DNA from: Pictodentalium vernedei
Lineage: Eukaryota; Mollusca; Scaphopoda; Dentaliida; Dentaliidae
NCBI GenBank assembly: GCA_031216915.1
Contig: CM062292.1
Location: 206,481,262-206,545,261 of the forward strand
DNA length: 64,000 nucleotides
Direction: 5' to 3'
Position numbers and translations under genes: made by a program. Under the pieces are notes generated by a model. That model did not search any database. It saw only the letters and a program-made list of their open reading frames with translations, and had not been told where the DNA came from. Shown here one piece after another: positions 10,967-21,110 of this stretch; position 1 is the first letter of the stretch; every line of letters begins with the position of its first letter.

Positions 10967-11096
10967 TTCATTCCGATCTGATAAAAAAAAATCTGAAATA
11001 CTGTGCATATACAACACCTCTAAATAACATGTAATTCCCGCAAATTATTACTTCCGACGAGGAGATGAAGCATAGAAATTGCAAATGTTTTATTAA

Positions 11097-11338
11097 CCCT
11101 TTACCAAACGCAGACGATATCAAAATTTATTATTTTAAATATAATTTTTTGAAATTTTTCGAAAAATTTCAAAAAAACGATATCATGTGACCCCTCATTG
11201 GAATGAGCTCGACGAGCTCGTTCCAACGAAGGGTCACATGATATGGTTTTGTTGAAATTTTTTGAATAATAATATGTTTTTCAACTGCTGAATTTGCATA
11301 TTACGTGGGCGGATGCGGCCGATTCGTTGGGTAAAGGG
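11097..11338. mobile_element. piggyBac-type TTAA MITE, copy 1
   Basis: Termini CCCTTTACCAAACG and CGTTGGGTAAAGGG are flanked on both sides by TTAA (11093-11096, 11339-11342). The centre is a hairpin, ATCATGTGACCCCTCATTGG to its inverse, around GAGCTCGACGAGCTC. TTAA target sites with CCC ends are diagnostic of piggyBac-class MITEs. Confidence 0.85.
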
Positions 11339-11641
11339 TTAAATTAAATAAATACTAACAAACTAGGTCAACAGAACGAATATACCAAGTCACACCATTC
11401 AACTTTCCTTGCAGCTTAACACCACCTCGAATGTCTTCACAGACTCTATCCACAATTATTTACCAAACGAATTAAATCTCATTCACCTTGTAGTTTAAAC
11501 ATGACCACATAATTTTTTCATCTCATTATTTTTTACCTTTGAACCATAATTACGTTTAAATAATGTGTTTTAACTTAAACATTAGACGATAAAGCTGTCT
11601 TTCTATCACTGAGAATACCACTGCCTACCAGTGTCATGCAC

Positions 11642-12174
11642 TAGTGCTCAAACGACTAGTGAATTCCAAAGTCGACTAGTCAATACCAAAAAGTCAAGTC
11701 GAATTCGACTTGTCATTGGTGATAACTTGTCTCCTTTTTACAGTGTTGGTGTTCTGGTAGAGTGCTGAAGGTCCAAATTTGGCTTCACTTGGGCATTCAT
11801 ATACAGCAACTTACTGGAACATTATTCTGTTAATGTGCTTCTAATTATGCTAAGAGTGAAATTATATAGTCTTATTCAATTTGCCGTGTTGCGATTTATG
11901 GGAGAGTGCAAATTAATAACATATCCTGATAGCCCAAAATAATTCAGCACTCTACTTGTACCAGTTAAAACAAACTACTGTCACTACTATCAGATGGCAA
12001 TAGATGTATATATTGATTGCCCAATATTGCTGTTAAAACTGTCTGACAGTGGCACAGAAGGGACTATTTACCTAAAAGCTTGAACTCCTCCGACTAGTCG
12101 ACTGCACAATTGAGAGTCGACTACTGGTTTGCCCAGAGTCGACATCGACTAGTCGACTAATCGTTTGAGTACTA
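11642..12174. mobile_element. hAT-like MITE
   Basis: Ends TAGTGCTCAAACGA and the inverse of TAGTACTCAAACGA, with subterminal GACTAGTCGA repeats. The flanks TCATGCAC (11634-11641) and TCACGCAC (12175-12182) form an 8-bp target-site duplication with one mismatch. Confidence 0.7.
11754..11964. mobile_element. inverted-repeat element CTGGTAGAGTGCT, nested
   Basis: CTGGTAGAGTGCTGAAGG at the left faces the inverse of it at the right (CAGCACTCTACTTGTACCAG) inside the hAT-like MITE. Related copies lie at about 19.53 and 20.05 kb. Confidence 0.6.
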
Positions 12175-12621
12175 TCACGCACTGGTATTTTCAATGGTAA
12201 AACAACAAGACAACATAATGCTTTTCACACATCTTATTATTTTACTTTTGAATCGTCATTACTTGTTGTCGACGTCGGTTTTTCTTTGATCTTGTCATTT
12301 TCGGATACTAATTAGCACATTTTCCTGTCAATCGGGCAAATACTATTTTTTATATCACATGGAAATTTTAAAAACGCATTTCGCTTCAAACATATTCATT
12401 AAATATAGGTGCGATTTCGGCCTTGAATTTTAACAACAAAGTTATGCCAAAAATGATAATTATAAAAATAGTTTTAAAAATGTATGCCCCAATAATGTGT
12501 AAAAAATAGAATGACAGCCACTCTTTTAATCTGGGGATAATTTGAAGCATTTCTTGCGAGCAAAAGAAAGATTTCAAGCACCAAAGAGACAATTGTCTAT
12601 TGTTTGGCCATTAAAATGTCC

Positions 12622-12732
12622 TAGTCCAAACTTGGCCACAAAAGTCTGTAATATAATTTTTGGGTTTGGTGCGACCTTTGGTCATACTGAACCCCAAAAG
12701 TATATTACGGACTTGAGGTCCAAGTTTGGACT
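12622..12732. repeat. foldback repeat TAGTCCAAACTTGG
   Basis: TAGTCCAAACTTGG and GTAATATAATTTTTGGG are mirrored at 12719-12732 and upstream of it. A related half lies at 15343-15384. Confidence 0.65.
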
Positions 12733-12852
12733 ATGGTAAAACGTGTGCATATGTTCTCATTAGTTTAAACAACATTTATTTCCGAGTTCAATGGACTCAA
12801 TAATAGAAAATAATTACAGATGATATATATAGAACAAAAACGGAAAGTGGAT

Positions 12853-13572
12853 GGTTATGTCCCTTTATTCTGAAGACCCAATATTCCGAAGGTCCGATAT
12901 TCCGAACACCCAATACTCCGAAGGTTCGATATTCTGAAGTTTCAAATACTCTGAAAGGCCAATACTCCGAAGGTCCAATACTCCGAAGTTCTAATACTCC
13001 AAAGTTCTAATACTCCGAAGGTTCTATATTCTGAAGACCCATTACTCTGAAGGTTCGATACTTCAAAGGTCCGTTGTTCCGAAGGTGTTCTAAGGTAACA
13101 GCCGTTTTTTACAGCACCGCATGTAGTTACGGTTAAAAAAGATTTTCACAGCAGGTAGAAGTGCGAGGTTTGATTTAGTTGGTAGCGTGTAATAACGTGA
13201 TAACAACGCGTAATTATGTGTTAGTAACGCATTATTACAAGATAACTATCGATCGATAATAAAATATTAAATTGCTACCTAGTATGTATCGGAAAAATGT
13301 GATGATAGTGGAAAAAAAATAATGTATTTTTTAGATGTTTTTACTCAAATTTTGCAGAAAAACACTTGGTTTGCATGGGAACGAGCCAAATTTAGATGAC
13401 TCAAACCTGGTGGCGTTTTTCACATTATATATGTGGAGGGTACTCCTCCATCTGACAATATTACCGCTATTATCAATAACATGAAAACCGTTATCCTTAA
13501 TCTTCGGAGTATCAAACCTTCGGAGTATCGGACCTTCGGAATATCAGATCTTCGGAATAAAGGTACGACACC
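12853..13572. mobile_element. hAT-like MITE with iterated ATTCCGAAGG motif
   Basis: Ends GGTTATGTCCCTTTATTC and inverse GGTGTCGTACCTTTATTC. Both arms repeat motifs of the type ATACTCCGAAGGTCC, more than ten times on the left. The flanks AAGTGGAT and AAGTGAAT form an 8-bp duplication with one mismatch. Confidence 0.7.
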
Positions 13573-13830
13573 AAGTGAATTCAGCAGTAAGCATATGCTT
13601 ATGTGAGCTGTGTCTGTTGTATATTTTCCGTCCAAAGGACGGGTGCCCCAGTTAGTTTTCAATAACATGACAAGTGTATCTTTCACAAACTGACAATTAT
13701 ATGGGGTACTATTGAACAAAGATTAGGGTATAAGGTGTATTCGTCTAGACAATCAGGCAACTGGACGGCCAGTAAGTTTCCAGCATTGACAGAAATGTTT
13801 GGCTCTTTTACACCTAATATTAGCATTTAA

Positions 13831-14071
13831 CCTATTATATCTTGTTTGACAGTGCTCAGCGAGCTCTGTCAAACAAGATATAATAGAATAAATACTAATT
13901 TATTGACAGGCAACTTTTCACAGACCTCTACCTTATTCGAAACCGCAAATTTTTGACTGTTGGAGCCGAACAGAGCGGTACAAAGCTTCAGTCGGCCGAA
14001 CATGATATAATTTGAATGGCGATTTTTGTGAAAAGCCATGGGCAGTTTTGGCCGTTACGTTGGGTAAGGGG
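13831..14071. mobile_element. TTAA-flanked element, divergent
   Basis: TTAA occurs at 13827-13830 and 14072-14075. The right end CGTTGGGTAAGGGG matches the piggyBac-type family, while the left portion is a palindrome (TATATCTTGTTTGACAG and its inverse) shared with 40129-40187. Confidence 0.55.
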
Positions 14072-14075
14072 TTAA

Positions 14076-14906
14076 GAAATTTTGTCAGAAATTTTCTAAC
14101 TTCGTACCCCTGTAGGGAACACTCTGGCTTCAGGTCTTGGGTGGATGGGGGCACATTCTCCCACACCAACCTCAGCATTACATGCCTCGGTGAATGCCAG
14201 CAGAATCACTTTTTGGTCAAAAACTTTGAGCCCCACTCCACCACCCCCCCCCCCACCCCCCCCCGCCACACACACCCGCTTAAAAAACATTAGTCCATTA
14301 CGATAAGGTAAGCCGGGGTTCATGGTGATTGTCTCCGGCCATATATAATCTACTTCTCAGTCTCAGTGAATGGTTTTGCAAGACTGATACCACTACTGAT
14401 GTTATAATTGTAAGTTGACATGGAATTATCTCAACAATTACTCAGTCTTTTCGACTTACGTAATCTAACGGTAGTCACAGAATATAATTGCAGTTAGTGG
14501 CTCCTCGCAATTGTTCTCACTGATGCTTTCGCCCTTTATCCAACGCAATTGCACAAACCGGCTACCATTATTAACTAAAATCGCCATTCAAATTTGATTG
14601 TATTTTCTTTTTTTTACCTGCGTCGCCAGCAGCAGAGCAGGTCTAGGAGCCGCTCGACTCCATCCATCCGTCAGTCCATCCGAAACACTTCTTCTGTCCA
14701 AGTTTTCTTGGCTTCTATGAAAAGGAATGATTTTATATTTGGTCTGCTGCTTCATAATGATGAGTTGTATTGTGTATCTAATTTTCAGATCTGCTGTGCA
14801 GCCACTTCCTGTTTGCCGATACTTTGAAGTCTGTTCATCTCAGTAATCAATTGCATGCAGCGACGCAAGTCCAGACTCGGTATTGGTCTCGGCTTGTTTT
14901 CTTTTG
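14076..14906. other. no gene seen; poly(C) tract near 14231-14268
   Basis: Mixed sequence with one poly(C)-rich low-complexity tract. I see no domain and no element termini. Confidence 0.4.
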
Positions 14907-14940
14907 GTGGGGGGATGGGGGGGGGGGGGGGGAGGGGGGA
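14907..14940 (+). repeat. poly(G) tract
   Basis: Nearly uninterrupted guanines over about 34 bases. Confidence 0.9.
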
Positions 14941-15213
14941 TCTCAAAATCAGATTATCAGTTATGTCATAGTCTCATTGTAGGTTTTGAAGTCATATAAT
15001 AGTGGTACAATAAACACCTTTATATAGACAAAGTATGAGGTGTAATATTATGTTCCGTAATTGTTATTGTCTCAAAAAAACAGATTATGGGCCCTCATCG
15101 ATACAAGAGCACTGAGGGGTCATAGGCTATGTTTCTTATACAAACTTTGAAAATGTAAGTGATAACAAAGGAAAAACACCCAAATGAAATGACAAATTTC
15201 TCTTTTCGCCACA

Positions 15214-15256
15214 TGTGCAGAAAAGTGACCTTAAACACCAATAAATAGAAAATACT
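15214..15256 (+). repeat. SINE/LINE-type 3' tail fragment
   Basis: GTGACCTTAAACACCAATAA repeats the tail seen on the SINEs. No upstream SINE body is present. Confidence 0.45.
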
Positions 15257-15342
15257 TTCAAGACGAATGATGGACACTTTGCCGAAACTTTGGACACTCC
15301 ACCGCAAAAAAACTATTTGCCGGAAAATAACAGACATAATAT

Positions 15343-15384
15343 CCAACCCCAAAAATATATTCCGGACATTGGGTCCAAGCTTGG
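15343..15384. repeat. half of the TAGTCCAAACTTGG foldback family
   Basis: CCAACCCCAAAAATATATTC through GGGTCCAAGCTTGGACTA matches the right arm of the foldback at 12622-12732. Confidence 0.5.
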
Positions 15385-15782
15385 ACTACAAATGGGGTGG
15401 GTCGTCTGAATGAGACTGATTGACTGATTACTTACGATGGGTGTAAACTGAACAATAACTTCTTTTTACTTTGGATTTGCTGCAAAAAATAAAAACATAG
15501 GCCCTATTGTGAAAGTATCTGTAACGGAATGGTCTGTAAAGAATTATTACCAGTTGATAAGTTGATGGACGGCGGAAACGGTTATATTTGTTACTTTTTA
15601 TCACTTTTATTGGAGAAAAAAAATTTGGCGAAGTATATATTTCTTTTTTAAAATTTTAAGTTCCGACGAACTGTCTTTTCCAGCGAAATGTACTTTCGGC
15701 GAAAAGCCCAGTATTCTTCCTCTTTGGGATTCCGGTAGCACATTTTTTTTTTTAAAATAGGGAATGTATTTAAATATCTTAC

Positions 15783-15882
15783 CTGTATCACAAGTCCGGT
15801 GTGTCCACTCCTTGCATTGATTACATTCAATGGCATGTTGATTCTTCCTGACAGTTTTTTCACCTTTGGTACACTTGAACAT
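15783..15882 (-). pseudogene. exon 1 (PHD N-terminal half)
   Basis: The sequence from the ATG at 15882 encodes FKCTKGEKTVRKNQHAIECN and QCKEWTHRTCDT, then donor G|GTAAGA at 15782. The exon ends one base into a codon, which E2 completes exactly. The true 5' limit is unknown because a stop lies just upstream of the ATG in this frame. Confidence 0.65.
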
Positions 15883-15919
15883 GGTTCAGATTTCAATCCA
15901 ATCGATGTAAAAAGCATTG

Positions 15920-17060
15920 ACTGAATGGTTGACAGTACGGATTGAATGGTTTCGCGCTTCAAAGGCGCGCTGGGACAGTTTGGGGCAAGCCCCTTTCGAC
16001 CCTCTGTACACTCTAAAAAAAAACAATACATTTTGGTATTCTAGAATACCACCAGTATATGAGATACCTAAAACACCGAATATTGATAGCCTCCCCTATA
16101 TTTTGCACGTATAATACCAAATGGATGGTTGTGGAATACCAAACTGTCGATAAACAGGAGTTACATCCCCTGCATATCCACCACGTGAGTAACTTGGGCG
16201 CCAAGCGAGCGCGTCGTCTGTATCAACAATGGTGGTTTCGGTCGAAGCCTGGGACCTTGAAAACGCGATTGAATGGCTCATATATAGGAAGCGGGTTGGA
16301 TGACTTTGTGCAAACTGTATTTGATTTATGTTAGTTGCAGTGTATGCCTTTAATATCTGTTGAAGGTTATTAAAGGAACTGCATAACTGCATAACTCATT
16401 TTTTTTTCTTTCATTGTTTTCATAGCGACATGATTTGTGGTGTTATCTACATAATAAATGTATCTTGGCCCGTGATGGAGGCTGGTACTTCTGCAGCTTT
16501 TCATACTTCGGTCCGGTTCTTTGGGTCCCTCAATGGAGCAATATTTGAGCCTACCCCTCCCATGTATATGCTGTGTACATGAAAGGGATGGGGGAGGGCA
16601 TAGGATAATTACTTGAGTTCAGTTCTCTGGAGAACCATAATAAAGTACCAAAACTTTTGGTTTTCTAGAGAACCAAAATGAAGTACCAGACAGTTTTGGT
16701 TCCTCAAAGTACCATTACAGTTTGGTTTCTTGGAGTACCAACAATGTTTTGGTTTCCTGGAATACCATAATTTTGGTACCCCACACGGGACAAGTTGAGT
16801 ACCACTTTTGGTATCACAGAGTACCCAGAGCTTTTAGAGTGTAGCTGAAGGATAGGTTTTGATGGTATGTCTAGGCGCGTCAAAGGAGGAAGGTATTCGG
16901 GTTTAGTGTCGTTTGCTATGTTTGTGCTTTTTCTTCTTGGAAGGAGGTGGCTGAGATGGCGAAGGTTTGGCAGCTGTTGTTTCTAAGTTTTTGCATTTTA
17001 GCTATCTGTGAAAGAACGGGTTGCGGATCCTTGCTGCTTCCAATTGTCCTGGTTTGTTGA
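15920..17060 (-). pseudogene. small-protein element, copy 3 (C-terminal part)
   Basis: On the minus strand, a Pro/Ser-rich stretch ending in a basic tail (PPPSKKKKHKHSKRH) stops near 16.90 kb. After the inserted MITE (16009-16841) comes the shared 3' hairpin block near 15.95-16.0 kb. The N-terminal MELPD part is absent. Its 3' end lies about 60 bases before exon 1 of the PHD-FLYWCH gene on the same strand. Confidence 0.55.
16009..16841. mobile_element. TA-flanked MITE inserted in small-protein element
   Basis: Inverted ends CACTCTAAAA and TTTTAGAGTG are flanked by TA at 16007-16008 and 16842-16843. Subterminal regions iterate motifs such as TTGGTATTC and GGAGTACCA. The undisturbed order in copy 1 at 6.8 kb (minus strand ...AACCCTCATTAGCTG) supports insertion at a single TA. 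Confidence 0.75.
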
Positions 17061-17129
17061 TGAGGACATCTTAGGTTTCCTTAGCCCATTCCTTCTGGGT
17101 TGATTTAAGGTATTCCAGATGACAGTACG

Positions 17130-17974
17130 AACAAAATAGTTTGACGCACCGAAGGCGTGCAGGGACGATTTGGGGCACAGGAGGAAAGTGAAGGAGGGAG
17201 AAGGTTTATCCCCGCTTGTGCTTCTTGCGGCTCTTTTTCTTGGGAGGCGGTTGGCTTGGAGATGTGGATTGCGATGATGATGTTGGTTGATTCATGATGT
17301 TGGTTGATTGTGATGCTGCTGTAATCTTCGGTATTGCCTTGGAATTTTTCCGGTATTCTTGACACTCTGCTATTATTCTGTTGGCATTTGCTATGGTCCT
17401 CTGTACAGTTTCAAAGTCTATGGTGGCTGAGATTTGAGGTGGCTGTTTAGTTGTACTTCCCACACCTGGGCTATCCGGTAGTGAAGGAGGAGGGGAGTGA
17501 GGGGTGGGAGGCAGTGAAAAACAACTTCCAGTTCCTCCTCAGTCTCCACTGGACATTCCTCATCCAACTGTACCGGCTCAGGAGCCGGCAGTTGATTGGG
17601 TGTACCAGTGTGACTGGGAGGGGAACTGCGGCTGCCTCCAGAGCCTCCACCCCCTCACTCAACTCCTTCTTCCTATTCCAGAAGCCCTCCAAGCGCCGGG
17701 CGTCCCTGCGCTTGGTCGATGGGCTCTTCTTCTTTTTCTTGATCTGTCTCTTTTCAGGGCCTCAGTGCCCCTTCGGGCGAGGAACAGTGGGAGAGGGGGT
17801 CCTCTCTCCAAAGGTACTACCTCCCCCCGAAGGGGTTGGTGTTGTTGTGGGCTTCTCAGTTTCAAACTCCACTTTCAGGTTGACGCTCAAGCCTATTTCC
17901 TGGATAGTCCAGGAGACAGGGCATGAGATGCCCAGAGCTGAAATGGCTTTCACTGGTCTATCTGGTAGTTCCAT
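17130..17974 (-). pseudogene. small-protein element, copy 2
   Basis: The ATG at 17974 encodes MELPDRPVKAISALGISCPV and continues to a stop at 17762. Downstream in other frames come KKSPSTKRRDARRLEGFWNR (about 17.7 kb), an amphipathic helix (FETVQRTIANANRIIAECQE, about 17.4 kb) and a basic tail KKKSRKKHKRG ending near 17206. The shared 3' hairpin block follows at about 17.13-17.18 kb. A TATAAAG motif lies about 95 bases upstream on the minus strand. At least one frameshift separates the conserved blocks. Copy 2 stands directly upstream of the truncated copy 3 in the same orientation and in inverse orientation to copy 1 at 6.0 kb. Function unknown. Confidence 0.6.
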
Positions 17975-18526
17975 GGCTATCTAGGTGTTGTTCATGCTCT
18001 GAAGTCAGATGTGTGAAATGAATGAATGGATCGGCGTAAGTGTGCGGATGACAGTACCTGGGATTTGCCATCCTTTATAAGATAAACCCGATTGCAATCA
18101 CAACATACCCTTAAAACAAGTGCTAATTTAGTCTGTTTGATTCCAAGTGGTATTCAACTTTGATATCCACTTGCTGGTAAATGGTGTGAAAAGCCATACA
18201 CCCCACACCTCTTAGGAAATGGTTGGAATAGCACCGCAATTATCAGACCAAACACTTCTCATTGACAGTTATTGCAGAGCAACATGCTTCTCATAAAAAT
18301 CTTTATCACATAAATTTCAATAGAAGAATTCATTTTCTGTTGACTTCCTCAAATATATTAACTTCTGCAGCTAACCTAAAAATTGTTGAAACAATATGTA
18401 AGTACAGTACCATATCTTTGTGACAAGCCGACTTCACTTCACAGATAATTGGATGTGTCAGATCTTAATACGATTACACTGCTGAAATCGGCAGCTGTCA
18501 AACTGGTGTTTATTTTTACATGGGCG

Positions 18527-18560
18527 GATCCAATGAATGGGGGGGGGGGGGGGGGGGGCA
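18527..18560 (+). repeat. GGCGGATCC-type element end plus poly(G)
   Basis: GGGCGGATCCAATGAATGG runs into 20 G (18539-18558). It resembles the left end and poly(G) core of the element at 44350-44637. Confidence 0.5.
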
Positions 18561-18765
18561 CCTCCACTATTTTCGTCTGAGATATGTTAAAACACTTACT
18601 CGAATGATGCTGTGAACCATTAGTGCCCCTCAGAATATCCAAGATCAGTCCATGTTTTTGGATACTTTTCTATTTATCAGAGATCGAAATAAAAGTGGAG
18701 GGAGAGGGAGGATCAATCCAATCCATTATTCATTGTCACAAGATCGATGGGGCTTGGCTGTTTTC

Positions 18766-18850
18766 ATAAAATAGTTGATGGTTTGAGGGGATATTGTATT
18801 GGAGACATTTTGACCGAGAGTTGGGGACGTTTTGACCAATGTCACAGGTC
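18766..18850 (+). repeat. minisatellite flank, left part
   Basis: AAAATAGTTGATGGTTTGAG followed by two GACRTTTTGACC units. The same phrase returns at 19337 beyond the SINE. Confidence 0.7.
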
Positions 18851-18969
18851 ACGCTTTCTCATGCTCCTCCTAACCCCTGTGAGTGTTAAGTTGTCTGACG
18901 GACAGTTCCCCCACTCTCCCACCTTTCCACCAGCTTCTCTTTTGTAAAGTCTGGTGGAATAGTCCAAAT

Positions 18970-19331
18970 TATTATTATTATATTATTATTTATTGATGTT
19001 TAAGGTCACATATTTCTGCACAATGGCTAATCATGACCATGACAGTTTTACGGGTGTGGGAAGCTGGAGTACCCTGAGAGAACCACCGAGCAATGGCGAG
19101 CAACTGTCAGCTCCCCAACATACTAACTCCACACAAGCAGGGTTGGCATTGGTTGAAGACAAGTGCACCCTCGATGTGCAGTACGCCTTAGTACACGACG
19201 TCACCGTGCCCCCACATGACCAATGGGGGTGAAGTGTCTTGCCACACAACGCAGTTGCCGCAGGTGGGATTCGAACCGCGGACCTCTCAGCTTGCAGTCT
19301 GCGCCTCTACCTACTGAGCCACCACGCCCCC
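18970..19331 (-). mobile_element. tRNA-derived SINE, copy A
   Basis: The minus-strand head has A box TGGCTCAGTAGG and B box GGTTCGAATCC; the anticodon-loop position reads CTGCAAG, closest to tRNA-Cys. A middle domain includes GGCAAGACACTT, and the tail contains TGACCTTAAACATCAATAA. The flanks AATAGTCCAAAT (18958-18969) and AATAGTCAAAAT (19332-19343) form a 12-bp duplication with one mismatch. Confidence 0.9.
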
Positions 19332-19336
19332 AATAG

Positions 19337-19515
19337 TCAAAATAGTTGATGGTTTGAGAGGAAATTGCATTGGGGACGTTTTGACCAATGCTTTGGGATG
19401 TTTTGACCAACATGTGGGGATGTTTTGACCAATGTTTGGGGACGTTTTGACCAATGCTTGGGGACGTTTTGACCAATTTATTTTGGGAGACGTTTTGACC
19501 AGCACCCAATCTTGC
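19337..19515 (+). repeat. minisatellite GGGACGTTTTGACCAATG
   Basis: About six imperfect units of 20-30 bp built on GGGACGTTTTGACCAATG. Confidence 0.8.
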
Positions 19516-19527
19516 TGGTGCACAATG

Positions 19528-19740
19528 TTTAACTGGTTGAGTGCTAAATTACTTTTCAATGGTCATTTGTATTATGCATACTTTTTTTTCAAAGATATAA
19601 CACTGCTCCAAAAGGAGCCTTCATTTAGCAAGATGTTGCTCATAAATATTTGTTTTGTTGCAATTTATTGGAGAGTGCCAGTTGGCACTCTCTAATAAAT
19701 TATAACAAAACAATGTATTAATATTTTTCTTCCAATGCCA
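19528..19740. repeat. AACTGGT(T)GAGTGCT family copy with palindrome
   Basis: The left end TTAACTGGTTGAGTGCTAAA belongs to the family at 20051-20278. A palindrome GAGAGTGCCA/TGGCACTCTC sits near 19671-19691. Confidence 0.45.
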
Positions 19741-19799
19741 AGCCAGCAACAAATTAGTGCAAACAGTGTAAAGCCACTACAGTGGCTTTCAGAACTTTT

Positions 19800-21110
19800 C
19801 AGGAGAGCCCTGATAGTGTTGATCCCCCATTTTTTAAAAAAATCTTTTTCTCATGAACCAGCTGGTGCAGAGACTTGATATTAGGTATACAGCTTCCTTT
19901 TGAGGTGTGGACTCAATTTTGTTTATGAGAAGTTCCAGGGGCAATATTTGTTGTCATTACGGGAGGGGCAAGAATTTTTGCCCCGCCCAAAATTTCTATT
20001 TTCCAAACCGTTGCTCAGAGGCCGATTTGAACCAAATTTGATATGAAGTATTAACTGGTAGAGTGCTGGAAGCCCATATTTGGGCTTTATTCTGAGGTGT
20101 AAGTACCACAATTTAAAGGCTTCATATTCTGTGGATGTGCTTCATATTATCTTTAAAATGATATTATTTTATCTGTTAGGATTTGCCTTATTACAATTTA
20201 TGGTTATAAATTATAACAAGGTAAAGACGCACAAAGAAATTTTAAGAACCAAAAATAATTTAGCACTCTACCAGTTAATCGGTCATAAGTACTTGATTTA
20301 TGCCAAAAAATGTTTTCAAAATGCCCCGTTGAAACCACAGGAGCTTAAAATAGAAAATATTTCAAATGCCCATATCTCCAAAACTACACGACACTGAGAA
20401 TTCTTATATACTGTGAAGCTTCGTTAGAACCAACAGAATGAAATGGTCCAAAAAATTGCTATCGGTTTTATCATAGGGTACTTTTTCGTGACTTTGGAAA
20501 AATGCTGGGTAATGGGGAAAACATTTAAGACTACTTTTCCACCAAACCATTGCTCCAAAAGCTTTCAAATTTCACATATAACATATTTGGAAGATTGTTT
20601 CACACGTGTGTTGAAATCAAATCCCTGGGTCTATATTTGGGCTGTCTATGGGAGCCCAAATGTTTAAATTAGTGCAATATGAGGAATATTCTTTAAACAT
20701 CATCTTCTTCAGATCCACCAATCAGAATCTTTTGATATTTGGTATGCAGCGTCCTTGGGGGTGAGATTCAAGTTTGTTCAATCCAAGTCTCTGGGTTCAT
20801 ATTGGGGCTCCCTGTGGGAGCCCGAGTTGTAACTTTGTTCAATTTGAGGAATTTTCTTTAAAAATCTTCTTGTTCTGAACCATCAGTTGGAAAGTTTTTA
20901 TATTTGGTATACAGCATCCTTATGGAGGTGTGATTCAAGTTTGTTCAAGCCAAGTCTCTGAGTCCATATTTGGGCTCCCTGTGGGAGACCGAATTGTAAC
21001 TTAGTTCAATATGAAGAACATTCTTTAAAAATTTTTTTGTTTTTCAAAATTTGATTAGCAGTTTCCGTCTTGGTTTCAAAAAGTGATGATAAATAGTGAA
21101 TATAAGGCCA
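19800..21110 (+). mobile_element. element with about 190-bp tandem units (TTTGGTATGCAGC type)
   Basis: Units repeat phrases such as CTTTTGATATTTGGTATGC, GATTCAAGTTTGTTCAA and GGGCTCCCTGTGGGAGCCC. Related arrays lie at 31.6-33.5 and 44.8-47.6 kb. The left terminus is not visible. Confidence 0.65.
20051..20278. mobile_element. inverted-repeat element TTAACTGGTAGAGTGCT, nested
   Basis: TTAACTGGTAGAGTGCT and its exact inverse AGCACTCTACCAGTTAA bound 228 bp. The flanking host sequence matches, without this insert, the paralogous stretch around 32.02-32.05 kb. Confidence 0.75.

Larger units (their letters stand above)
7154..15882 (-). pseudogene. PHD finger-FLYWCH protein gene of MULE type, five exons, broken
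   Basis: Five minus-strand blocks fit one gene: E1 15882-15783, E2 9326-9164, E3 8914-8680, E4 7624-7486 and E5 7323-7154. E1 plus E2 encode a PHD-like finger (KNQHAIECNQCKEWTHRTC, then ISRELYVQMV and FWCEKC). E3 is acidic. E4 plus E5 encode a FLYWCH finger (DSNGYSYNV, then NWRCAVRNRNLTC and a C-terminal H-x-H). E1/E2, E3/E4 and E4/E5 have consensus splice sites and matching phases. This domain order is known from proteins attached to Mutator-like transposases. Damage is visible: Gly replaces the second zinc-ligand Cys in E1, there is an in-frame TAG in E2 and a TGA in E4, and E2/E3 phases do not match. No transposase core lies downstream. MITEs and a tandem-repeat element sit in the introns. 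Most likely a decayed transposon-derived gene; the exon assignments are firmer than its function. Confidence 0.6.
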
